A DNA stretch of 25,014 bases from a virus: positions 1 to 25,014 of the IMG/VR virus record IMGVR_UViG_3300027754_000409, one strand, 5' to 3'. Position 1 is the first letter of the stretch. The number at the start of each line of letters is the position of its first letter. A model generated the notes under the pieces. It made no database searches and was not told where the DNA came from. It saw only the letters and a program-made list of their open reading frames with translations. Of this stretch, positions 15,887-21,167 are shown in pieces. The translations under genes were made by a program, and so were the position numbers.

Positions 15887-16535
15887 TATTGCTAAATTTA
15901 TTTGCGTTAGTTAACCAGGTATTTATTCTTCTGCTAATATCAAAAAACTTTTCAACTTGCCATCGTTCTTTCCCTTTGTTATTTTTCTCTGACCAATAAG
16001 AATAAAAATTAGTGTATTCAATTCCTAAATCAGCAATATGGGGAGAAAGCATTTCAACCAAACTATACTCTTCTTTTATTTCATTTACTTTACTTTCTTT
16101 TTCTTTACTTTCCTTTACTTTACTTTCCTTTGTTGAACGGTCGTTGAACGGTTGTTGAACGGTCGTTGAAATTTCAATTCCCCTTCTCTTGTCTGCGCTC
16201 TTTTGACCAGCAATTTTTCTTTGTTCTTTCATCTTAAAATATGGCTCTAAGTAAACCAACATCTTAGGACTAAAGAATTTTTGTTCTTCGTCAATTTCAA
16301 ACAATCCGTAGTTACAAATAGCCACTCTTACCTTTGCTTCAGATACACCAAACTCTTCGGCTAACAAATCCAAATCATCCAAAGGATACATTAAGTCTTG
16401 TTGTTCTCTTAGCGTTTCTAATAGCATAAAATAAATGCCATAACCTTCCGTTCCAAGTTCCTTTCGCAACCTCCTAATTTTCCTATCATGCCTGGCATTG
16501 CAGAAATGTGGGAAATAAAATGCTTCTTTTTCCAT
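15816..16535 (-). CDS. Replication initiator-like protein (Lin1244/Lin1753-type N-terminus)
   Basis: A 239-residue protein from the ATG at 16535; an upstream in-frame ATG at 16565 would add a hydrophobic, unlikely tail. Residues 1-100 (KEAFYFPHF, RKIRRLRKELGTEGYGIYF, LAEEFGVSEAKVR) form the Lin1244/Lin1753-like winged-helix domain common in phage replication proteins. A low-complexity Lys/Glu/Ser linker (about 133-157) follows, then a C-terminal domain ending LGTSAARMEALRKW. The linker DNA holds 11-bp tandem repeats and a purine-biased tract, so the gene probably contains the origin the protein binds. It has its own promoter (16649-16679) and a structured leader. Confidence 0.78.
   Translation of the reverse strand: MEKEAFYFPHFCNARHDRKIRRLRKELGTEGYGIYFMLLETLREQQDLMYPLDDLDLLAEEFGVSEAKVRVAICNYGLFEIDEEQKFFSPKMLVYLEPYFKMKEQRKIAGQKSADKRRGIEISTTVQQPFNDRSTKESKVKESKEKESKVNEIKEEYSLVEMLSPHIADLGIEYTNFYSYWSEKNNKGKERWQVEKFFDISRRINTWLTNANKFSNNGNSNNEPKLGTSAARMEALRKW
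16071..16130 (-). other. Purine-biased, C-free tract next to the iterons
   Basis: Sixty bases contain no C on the coding strand (no G on the plus strand) and are made of GAAAG/TAAAG-like words. They encode the Lys/Glu/Ser linker of the initiator. Strand-asymmetric AT-rich DNA beside iterons is typical of the unwinding element of phage origins such as that of lambda. The protein-level low complexity could also explain the base bias. Confidence 0.6.
16131..16170. repeat. Array of 11-bp tandem repeats, candidate replication origin iterons
   Basis: Three full 11-bp units at 16131-16141, 16142-16152 and 16153-16163 read yGTTGAACGGT on the plus strand (first base T, C, T), followed by seven matching bases of a fourth at 16164-16170. 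The period is 11, not a multiple of three, so the repeat passes through all three reading frames of the initiator gene and cannot come from a protein repeat. Near one helical turn per unit places all copies on one face of the DNA, as in iteron-type origins. Confidence 0.78.
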
Positions 16536-16576
16536 ATTAATTATTATAAAATAAAAATGCCTCATAAATCCATTGG

Positions 16577-16643
16577 CTCACTACTTCCAATTTCAATACA
16601 AGGCATTTAAGTCTTTTAATCGCTATAATGTAGTGAGGCGATT
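16577..16643 (-). promoter_or_regulatory. Structured 5-prime leader with two interlocking inverted repeats
   Basis: In the transcript from the initiator promoter, AATCGC (16643-16638) can pair with GCGATT (16623-16618), enclosing a 14-base loop. That loop begins with CTCACTAC (16637-16630), which can pair perfectly with GTAGTGAG (16584-16577), just before the gene. The arrangement allows either an H-type pseudoknot or two competing folds. The first arm lies at the expected transcript start. A protein-binding operator is an alternative reading. Confidence 0.5.
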
Positions 16644-16648
16644 GTTTA

Positions 16649-16679
16649 CAAATATAAAAAAATTAAACCGATTTACAAA
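16649..16679 (-). promoter_or_regulatory. Bacteroidota-type promoter for the replication initiator operon
   Basis: On the minus strand TTTG at 16679-16676 is followed after exactly 19 bases by TATATTTG at 16656-16649, an exact fit to the -33 TTTG and -7 TAnnTTTG elements of the Bacteroidota primary sigma factor. Transcription should begin near 16645-16641. The -33 element lies in the last codons of the upstream 88-residue gene. Confidence 0.75.
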
Positions 16680-16929
16680 GTCTTTTAAGAAAATACCCAG
16701 CATAGATCGGATGGTCGTTCTCAAATAACCTGGCATAGTCAGAAGTATAATTATTGTTGACCTTGTAGCCATCATTACCTTCGACCATTGTGTGCCATCG
16801 GATAACTTCGAATATTTGTTTTGCTCCTAATCTGACATACCCACGATTAATCATTTGGAATGCCAGGCGCTTAAACTCTATGTAAATCTGCGGATTCTCT
16901 TCGTGATACTTTTTGAAACTTGTTTTCAT
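16663..16929 (-). CDS. Unknown 88-residue phage protein
   Basis: A mixed helical protein with EVIRWHTMVEG near 41-51 and NNYTSDYARLFENDHP near 59-74, ending GYFLKRLCKSV. The pattern of a Trp-containing helix followed by a YARLF-like segment is one I have seen in small unknown proteins of many phages, but no function is attached to it. It is the last gene of the early operon; the next promoter starts inside its final codons. Its start at 16929 lies within the preceding 51-residue gene (59-bp overlap). Confidence 0.7.
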   Translation of the reverse strand: MKTSFKKYHEENPQIYIEFKRLAFQMINRGYVRLGAKQIFEVIRWHTMVEGNDGYKVNNNYTSDYARLFENDHPIYAGYFLKRLCKSV

Positions 16930-17026
16930 TTGGTTTAAATTTTGAGGTTTTATATAATTTCTTGTAATCCTTTTGCAATTGTTTACTTAAATGGTCTTGC
17001 CATTGGTTGAATGTTAATTCTTTCAT
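16871..17026 (-). CDS. Unknown 51-residue basic protein
   Basis: From the ATG at 17026 the frame gives 51 residues starting MKELTFNQWQDHLSK, strongly basic and helical in the first half. The frame extends 11 codons further upstream, but those codons lie in the tiny membrane gene before it, and the ATGA overlap at 17023-17026 identifies the inner ATG as the start. No family recognised. The C-terminal 17 residues are read from the same DNA as the start of the next gene in another frame. Confidence 0.55.
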   Translation of the reverse strand: MKELTFNQWQDHLSKQLQKDYKKLYKTSKFKPNENKFQKVSRRESADLHRV

Positions 17027-17142
17027 GTCGTTAAATAAACTATTAAATAAAATATCCACACCGCAATTATTCCCACAATGCCCACCATCGTGAGAAACTC
17101 TGCCGTTTTAGTTGAGTTGTTCGACTTGCCCTGATTTTTCAT
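17023..17142 (-). CDS. Tiny single-span membrane protein, coupled to the next gene
   Basis: A 39-residue frame starts at ATG 17142 (a second ATG lies directly upstream at 17145). A polar, Asn/Ser/Lys-rich N-terminus (MKNQGKSNNSTKT) is followed by one strong hydrophobic helix (about 18-36, TMVGIVGIIAVWIFYLIVY). It bridges the gap between two flanking genes, overlapping the first by 35 bp and the second by ATGA. Function unknown. The sharp split between a polar head and one clean span, and the overlap at its stop, argue that it is real. Confidence 0.52.
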   Translation of the reverse strand: MKNQGKSNNSTKTAEFLTMVGIVGIIAVWIFYLIVYLTT

Positions 17143-17347
17143 CATACATTTGTTTAGCTATTATTTCAACTTCTTTCATTACTTCAGGATACCTTACATA
17201 TCCTTGTTCTCTATTCCTGGTATTCCAGTACACCACTTGCTGGACATTCAAAACGTTCCACTCTCTTGCGGAGAAAGGCAAAATACCTTTCTTATTTAAG
17301 CTATCGGCAACTGCCTGATGTATATTGATTTTTTTTATCTTAATCAT
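17108..17347 (-). CDS. Unknown 79-residue protein
   Basis: A mixed alpha/beta protein, MIKIKKINIHQAVADSLN onward, with FSAREWNVLNVQQVVYW (20-36) and a helical C-terminus. The middle could be a small helix-turn-helix but the match is weak, so no function is given. Its translation start carries the 19-bp sequence also found at the start of the 67-residue gene before it, and the upstream spacing is 14 bp. Confidence 0.6.
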   Translation of the reverse strand: MIKIKKINIHQAVADSLNKKGILPFSAREWNVLNVQQVVYWNTRNREQGYVRYPEVMKEVEIIAKQMYDEKSGQVEQLN

Positions 17348-17363
17348 TATAGTATTGTTTTTT
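17345..17363 (-). repeat. 19-bp direct repeat, copy B
   Basis: The minus strand reads AAAAAACAATACTATAATG, identical to copy A at 17563-17581, and ends in the start codon of the 79-residue gene. Here the segment is mostly non-coding spacer after the stop of the 67-residue gene. Confidence 0.9.
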
Positions 17364-17565
17364 AATAGTTAGTAACTTGAGTTATTGCAGATTTATCTAA
17401 TGGAAATGATGCAACTAAAGGATTCATTCCCATATCAATATAATCTTGTTTACCTTGAAAAAATTGCATTCTATTTGATTCATAATTTTCAACTACATAA
17501 TCTGCATATATTGTATGATTTTCTTTATCATAATAAACAAGATATCTTTTAGTTTTTAATTCCAT
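17362..17565 (-). CDS. Unknown 67-residue protein, possible inserted cassette
   Basis: A small beta-rich protein (MELKTKRYLVYYDKENHTIY, then VVENYESNRMQFFQG) with no family recognised. It is flanked by two exact copies of a 19-bp sequence, one at its own start and one at the start of the next gene. Removing the gene together with one copy would restore a direct TAATG junction between its neighbours. That suggests it was added to, or can be lost from, the operon by recombination at the repeat. The start shares one base with the upstream stop. Confidence 0.62.
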   Translation of the reverse strand: MELKTKRYLVYYDKENHTIYADYVVENYESNRMQFFQGKQDYIDMGMNPLVASFPLDKSAITQVTNY

Positions 17566-17581
17566 TATAGTATTGTTTTTT
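17563..17581 (-). repeat. 19-bp direct repeat, copy A
   Basis: Identical to copy B at 17345-17363. In this copy the same bases encode the last residues (KTIL and stop) of the 165-residue protein and end in the ATG of the 67-residue gene. Confidence 0.9.
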
Positions 17582-18062
17582 TGATTGATGTTGTACTTGA
17601 TTTAGCTGGAGGGAAAAACTCAAAAGATTCGCCCGTTTCTTCGTCAACCGTGATAGTCTTATTCTTAATCCCTTTACAAAACTTCTCAACTTCTTTTTGC
17701 TTTTCTTTTAACTCATCAATTTGGTCTTGTAAATCAACCCATTGCTTAGTTGCACTAAAGTCGTATTTCGTTCCAACCTCAGCCACTTGCATCTCAACAT
17801 TGTGAACCTCGAATCTGCCTTTGTCGTATTTAAGTAATTCATCGACTGCGCTTTCCTTTAAAGTCTTCTCAAGTTCAGAGAATAACAACTGGTACTTCGA
17901 TGCAATTGCAAGCAAAGACTTTATGTCCTTACCACCTTCTTTGACTCCTTCGTTAATCAAATGAACCAAGTGATTAATCTGAGCCTTGCTCATGTCTTGA
18001 ATCGGGTTATGACCGAATAAACCTATCTCGAATTGTTGTGGATTAAATTGTATTTCTTCCAT
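17565..18062 (-). CDS. Unknown coiled-coil protein near the annealing protein
   Basis: A 165-residue, largely helical protein. Charged heptad-like stretches appear near 62-78 (SELEKTLKESAVDELLK) and 109-127 (WVDLQDQIDELKEKQKEVE), with a beta-rich patch between them and a flexible C-terminus. It lies three genes after the ERF annealing protein in the same operon, so a part in recombination or protection of DNA ends is conceivable, but no Gam or other known motif is clear. It overlaps the previous gene by 20 bp. Confidence 0.65.
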   Translation of the reverse strand: MEEIQFNPQQFEIGLFGHNPIQDMSKAQINHLVHLINEGVKEGGKDIKSLLAIASKYQLLFSELEKTLKESAVDELLKYDKGRFEVHNVEMQVAEVGTKYDFSATKQWVDLQDQIDELKEKQKEVEKFCKGIKNKTITVDEETGESFEFFPPAKSSTTSIKKTIL

Positions 18063-18246
18063 GATTAAATTTGTTTAAAAATTCTTGTGAAAATCTTTTG
18101 TCTTTTACGGCATTCTCAAAACATTGTTTTGTTATATTCATTTCAAAATTTAAGTCTTTTTCATCAACGTTAAGCAATTTTGAAAAATGAACTTCCAGGA
18201 ATGCTCTCTCATAAACTTCCTGGTATTTTATTTCGTGGTCTTCCAT
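18043..18246 (-). CDS. Unknown 67-residue acidic protein
   Basis: A short helical protein, MEDHEIKYQEVYERAFLEVH onward, with a central LNVDEKDLNFEMNITKQCFE and a basic end. No family recognised. It starts two bases after the SSB-like gene stops and overlaps the next gene by 20 bp, which fits the tightly packed early operon. Confidence 0.6.
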   Translation of the reverse strand: MEDHEIKYQEVYERAFLEVHFSKLLNVDEKDLNFEMNITKQCFENAVKDKRFSQEFLNKFNHGRNTI

Positions 18247-18248
18247 CG

Positions 18249-18545
18249 TTAAAAAGGTAAATCGTTTTCAACTAATGTAGCGCTGGGAATATCAAAATAG
18301 GGCGCTGGCTTTGAAGATTGAGCGCTAAACCCTTCCGTTCCTTTAATCTTAAAGTTACCTAAGATTGGAGCATTACTTTCGGGAGTCTTTACTCCATCTT
18401 GCGTTACGAAACCGAAGTTCCCGTAGTTATCAGCATCCTCTTTTAAGAATCCTGAAATGTTAAGGTATGTACCTTTCTTACCCTTGTACAATTTAGACTT
18501 GTCTAACAAATCTACGTTAATTGAAATGCTTACTAATTTGCTCAT
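18249..18545 (-). CDS. SSB-like single-stranded DNA-binding protein
   Basis: A 98-residue beta-rich protein. The first half (LVSISINVDLL, KKGTYLNISGF) has the alternating pattern of OB-fold strands, and the C-terminus ends LVENDLPF, very like the acidic hydrophobic tail (DDIPF/DDLPF) through which SSB proteins recruit replication partners. It follows the ERF annealing protein by four bases, a pairing common in phage recombination modules. It is much shorter than bacterial SSB. The fold is inferred from pattern, the tail is seen directly. Confidence 0.6.
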   Translation of the reverse strand: MSKLVSISINVDLLDKSKLYKGKKGTYLNISGFLKEDADNYGNFGFVTQDGVKTPESNAPILGNFKIKGTEGFSAQSSKPAPYFDIPSATLVENDLPF

Positions 18546-18549
18546 TTGA

Positions 18550-19101
18550 TTATTGGTTAATTGTGAAACTTAATTTTTTAGTTTTAAATAATGATAATAT
18601 ATTTTGGTCGTTATTAACAATGTGTGATTTTAGTGCGTATAAATCATTTAATTCATCAATGGAATTACAAGCATCAATTAATTTTTTCCATTGTGTTAAA
18701 GACAAAGGTACTATTATTGGCTTATTAGACTCCGCTTGTGTACCAGCTGCATCTAAATCTTTATCAGTAATCAAACCAAGCATTGAGGATAAAGAGTATC
18801 TACGATAATAAGTAACTCCTGATCCATAGGATTGATACTCATTCATTGCACCGAGTTTAACTTTAGGAATGCTTGTAAACGATTCTAATGATTCGCCTGA
18901 CTCAACATGAAAGAGAATAGTTTTGATGCCATCATTCTCAAGCAATTGGCTAAAGCATAACCCATTCTTTTTAAGCAATGGATTAATAACTGAAAAGATT
19001 TGTGGAAGATCAGCATAAGTATAATTGTGACCTTTGGTATCCTTATGAATAACTGGGCATTCATTTTGGAAATTTGATAATGATTTAATTAGGTTCTTCA
19101 T
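18550..19101 (-). CDS. erf: ERF-family single-strand annealing protein
   Basis: A 183-residue recombinase of the ERF superfamily, which anneals complementary single strands during phage recombination. Visible family marks: NYTYADLPQIFSVINPLLKK (an aromatic-Ala segment near 27-46), FHVESGESL near 67-75, and the hallmark GSGVTYYRRYSLSSMLGL near 93-110, followed by the acidic ITDKDLDAAG. I start it at ATG 19101; the open frame extends 23 codons upstream, but that DNA is the coding region of the small gene before it. It lies two bases after that gene and just before an SSB-like gene, as expected for a recombination module. Confidence 0.82.
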   Translation of the reverse strand: MKNLIKSLSNFQNECPVIHKDTKGHNYTYADLPQIFSVINPLLKKNGLCFSQLLENDGIKTILFHVESGESLESFTSIPKVKLGAMNEYQSYGSGVTYYRRYSLSSMLGLITDKDLDAAGTQAESNKPIIVPLSLTQWKKLIDACNSIDELNDLYALKSHIVNNDQNILSLFKTKKLSFTINQ

Positions 19102-19103
19102 AA

Positions 19104-19250
19104 TTAGTCGGTAATTAATTGTTGAAATTTTGATTTGTAAACTCGTTCTTCTCTGCAAACTGCTGCCCAAAAGTCTTCGAGTTCATCGAAATACCAGGTG
19201 CAATAATAGAAACCAGCTTCATCTTTAAATTTTGCTTTATACTTTTTCAT
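19104..19250 (-). CDS. Unknown 48-residue protein
   Basis: Too short for most gene finders. The frame encodes MKKYKAKFKDEAGFYYCTWY then FDELEDFWAAVCREERVYKS and ends QQLITD. Aromatic- and charge-rich, it looks like a compact soluble domain rather than random sequence. It starts by ATGA overlap with the tiny membrane gene and ends two bases before the ERF start, so it fills the gap exactly. No family recognised. Confidence 0.66.
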   Translation of the reverse strand: MKKYKAKFKDEAGFYYCTWYFDELEDFWAAVCREERVYKSKFQQLITD

Positions 19251-19378
19251 AGTCCTAGAATTATTGGTGCGATGTGACAATATAAAATGTATCCAAATAT
19301 TGCGATAGCAATGCTACCAAGTAAACCTTCTCGGTCAGTTTGGTAAAAGTCTTTGATGTAATCGATAATTTTTTTCAT
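19247..19378 (-). CDS. Tiny membrane protein, first gene of the early operon
   Basis: A 43-residue frame: a charged N-terminal part (MKKIIDYIKDFYQTDREG) followed by one hydrophobic span (about 19-43, LLGSIAIAIFGYILYC onward). It is the first gene after the early promoter, with a leader of about 35 bases, and its stop TGA overlaps the next ATG. First-gene position in an early operon often marks host-takeover or superinfection functions, but nothing in the sequence specifies which. Confidence 0.62.
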   Translation of the reverse strand: MKKIIDYIKDFYQTDREGLLGSIAIAIFGYILYCHIAPIILGL

Positions 19379-19396
19379 TTTGATAAGGTTTAAGAA

Positions 19397-19412
19397 ATAG
19401 CATCGTTGCTAT
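19397..19412 (-). promoter_or_regulatory. Palindrome at the early transcript start
   Basis: ATAGCA at 19397-19402 and TGCTAT at 19407-19412 are perfect inverted repeats around a four-base centre. They lie just after the -7 element, so they would cover the first bases of the early transcript. The site could be a repressor operator or a hairpin protecting the 5-prime end of the mRNA. Confidence 0.5.
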
Positions 19413-19419
19413 CTTGAGA

Positions 19420-19450
19420 CAAATATAAATATAATTATTAAATAAAAAAA
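19420..19450 (-). promoter_or_regulatory. Probable early promoter
   Basis: The minus strand has TATATTTG at 19427-19420, an exact TAnnTTTG -7 element. At the 19-bp spacing the -33 position reads TTTT within a T7 run instead of TTTG. The surrounding 90 bases are almost pure A/T, which would help open or bend the DNA. Transcription should start near 19417-19412 and drive the recombination operon to the left. Confidence 0.6.
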
Positions 19451-19491
19451 CTTTATATAAAATTATTTATTCAAAAATCATATAAAACAAA

Positions 19492-19520
19492 AATCCCCAC
19501 CGATATGATCAATAGGGATT
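19492..19520 (-). terminator. Possible terminator after the metallophosphoesterase
   Basis: The minus strand has AATCCC (19520-19515) and GGGATT (19497-19492), six-base arms around a 17-base loop, running into TTTTGTTTT. It sits about 38-66 bases after the end of the rightward late genes. The stem is short and the loop long, so the call is weak. The interval 19379-19557 holds no gene I support. Confidence 0.35.
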
Positions 19521-19557
19521 CTATTACTTAAACCTATTTAACTATGAAAACACAAAC

Positions 19558-20550
19558 CTACAAAATTTTTCCGTCTCTTATCTGAATATTATTAACTTTT
19601 GATTTACCGTTCTCAATTTCTACAATGGCAAACCCATGATTGTGCATAGAGAATGGCATATACTTTGGACTTAATAAAGTTAAACACCCAGTACTATAAG
19701 TATTTATAAATTCCTTAAATCCAGTCTTCTTTTGAGTTGCTGAAGTTCTATGAACGTGACCGATTAACGTATTGCAAATAGTCTTATTAAATAGATTCTG
19801 ACTTGGATTGACTCCGCCTCCGCCATACAATTCATGACCGTGTAATACAAGTAAATCTCCCATTTCCATTCCTTGCCAATCCTCGATCATTGTAATGCCT
19901 AATTTATCTAACCTAAAAAATACATCGAATTGTAAATCATGTATTTGAGCAAACTCCTCCGCTTGCAATTGTAATGACCTGGCGAATCGATTCTCGTGGT
20001 TGCCTAACTTATAATAAATTGGAATGGTTCTAAATATATCCCTAAGCCTTTGCAAGAAATCCCGATTCATATCGACTTCTCTTTTAAAATCTCGCATATC
20101 CTTTTCCTTCTCGTGCCTTGAAATAGAATAAAAGTCTTGGATATCGCCATTCAGATACAAGCAATCAATCTCTTGCTCCTTTAAATGCTTGATAGCGCAA
20201 GTCAAAGCAGTAAGGTCATGATAAGGAAAATGAATGTCAGATAGTATTCCAATCTTCTTTAAATGCGGAGGCAGTTTAGCCGATACATATTCCTTGCCAA
20301 TGCTTTCTTCGATTCCAAAGTTGTCCAAAGTTTCAAGATTATAGTTTGCGACTACTGGCGGAATGATTTTATTTATTTCTTGTAATGACCTATCCTTTGA
20401 AGTTATATTCTTTTTGATCATAAACTTTCTTAAAGATTCAGAATTTTGATATCCATACATTTCAAAGAATTGTTTATGAAAATCCATTTTACTCATGTTA
20501 GTAGAGTAAAAATGTTCTCTAATCTTTAATATTTTATCTTCCATTTTCAT
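19558..20550 (-). CDS. Calcineurin-like metallophosphoesterase
   Basis: A 330-residue protein with a helical N-terminal extension (1-90) and a complete metallophosphoesterase core: SDIHFPYHD (104-112), NGDIQDF (134-140), KLGNHENR (181-188), LVLHGHEL (234-241) and IGHVHR (263-268). The metal ligands Asp, His, Asn and His of all five family motifs are present. It may cleave phosphodiesters in nucleic acids, cyclic nucleotides or capped ends; the substrate is not deducible. It is the last gene before the control region, after the lysis cassette. The ATG at 20550 overlaps the previous gene by 17 bp. Confidence 0.85.
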   Translation of the reverse strand: MKMEDKILKIREHFYSTNMSKMDFHKQFFEMYGYQNSESLRKFMIKKNITSKDRSLQEINKIIPPVVANYNLETLDNFGIEESIGKEYVSAKLPPHLKKIGILSDIHFPYHDLTALTCAIKHLKEQEIDCLYLNGDIQDFYSISRHEKEKDMRDFKREVDMNRDFLQRLRDIFRTIPIYYKLGNHENRFARSLQLQAEEFAQIHDLQFDVFFRLDKLGITMIEDWQGMEMGDLLVLHGHELYGGGGVNPSQNLFNKTICNTLIGHVHRTSATQKKTGFKEFINTYSTGCLTLLSPKYMPFSMHNHGFAIVEIENGKSKVNNIQIRDGKIL

Positions 20551-20725
20551 ATTCTTCCATTAAAACATCGACTAAAAACTCGATATTGTTTAGCACTTTC
20601 ATTCTTAAAACATATGCAGCATCATCAACGTGTTCGATGTTCTCCATTACATCCATCATCGTATCCAATAAATCCTTTGCCCTTGATTTTGGTTTTTCCA
20701 CTGGCTCTATGTCAATTTTATACAT
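20534..20725 (-). CDS. Unknown 63-residue acidic helical protein
   Basis: A short protein, MYKIDIEPVEKPKSRAKDLL onward, that is almost entirely helical and acidic after residue 20 (MMDVMENIEHVDDAAYVLRM). No family recognised. Size and charge would suit a small protein-binding inhibitor or a regulator, but nothing confirms it. It overlaps the spanin by 8 bp and the phosphoesterase by 17 bp. Confidence 0.6.
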   Translation of the reverse strand: MYKIDIEPVEKPKSRAKDLLDTMMDVMENIEHVDDAAYVLRMKVLNNIEFLVDVLMEEYENGR

Positions 20726-21167
20726 GGAATATTCTTAGATATAAGTAACCAAAGATTATAAGTCCTTGAAAAATAATGGTTAAGATACACCAAGTTGGAA
20801 TGATATTGGTTATTTTTTCTTTATTAGTTGATGAACTATCAGTATGCAAACTGGAAACATACATATTTTTATACACGTTTTCGATTGAATCTATATTTAC
20901 CGTAGCTTGAATGTTGCCTTTGTAAGACCTTATAATTATCTTGCCTTGTGGAACGGTTATCTTTGAATAGAAAGTGTTTAATATGCCCGTAGAATCGCAA
21001 GGATTCTCAATGATTAGCGTATCATATACCGCATTGAATTTAGTTATTACTTTGTAGTCACGGATTGTGTCTACACGAATTCTTTCCTTTTCGATTATGA
21101 CCGACTTTTGTGGCTTACACGAAATAAAAAAGTTTGCAATTAGCAAACTAAGGATTAATTTTTTCAT
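20718..21167 (-). CDS. Unimolecular spanin-like lipoprotein
   Basis: A 149-residue protein with a lipoprotein signal peptide at one end (MKKLILSLLIANFFISC, acylated Cys17 expected) and a transmembrane helix at the other (about 122-145, IIPTWCILTIIFQGLIIFGY). About 100 residues of beta-rich sequence lie between. A single protein anchored in the outer membrane by lipid and in the inner membrane by a C-terminal helix is the defining layout of a u-spanin, which fuses the two membranes in the last step of Gram-negative lysis. It follows the lysozyme with an ATGA overlap. The lipobox has Phe at -3, which is less usual. Confidence 0.72.
   Translation of the reverse strand: MKKLILSLLIANFFISCKPQKSVIIEKERIRVDTIRDYKVITKFNAVYDTLIIENPCDSTGILNTFYSKITVPQGKIIIRSYKGNIQATVNIDSIENVYKNMYVSSLHTDSSSTNKEKITNIIPTWCILTIIFQGLIIFGYLYLRIFHV

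Noticed and set aside
19102-19170. Longer start for the ERF protein (23 extra residues)
   Set aside because: That DNA codes for the end of the 48-residue gene in another frame, and ATG 19101 sits two bases after its stop.
19543-19584. Plus-strand 13-codon frame MKTQTYKIFPSLI near the control region
   Set aside because: Very short, no plus-strand promoter element found upstream, and it runs into the end of the metallophosphoesterase gene.
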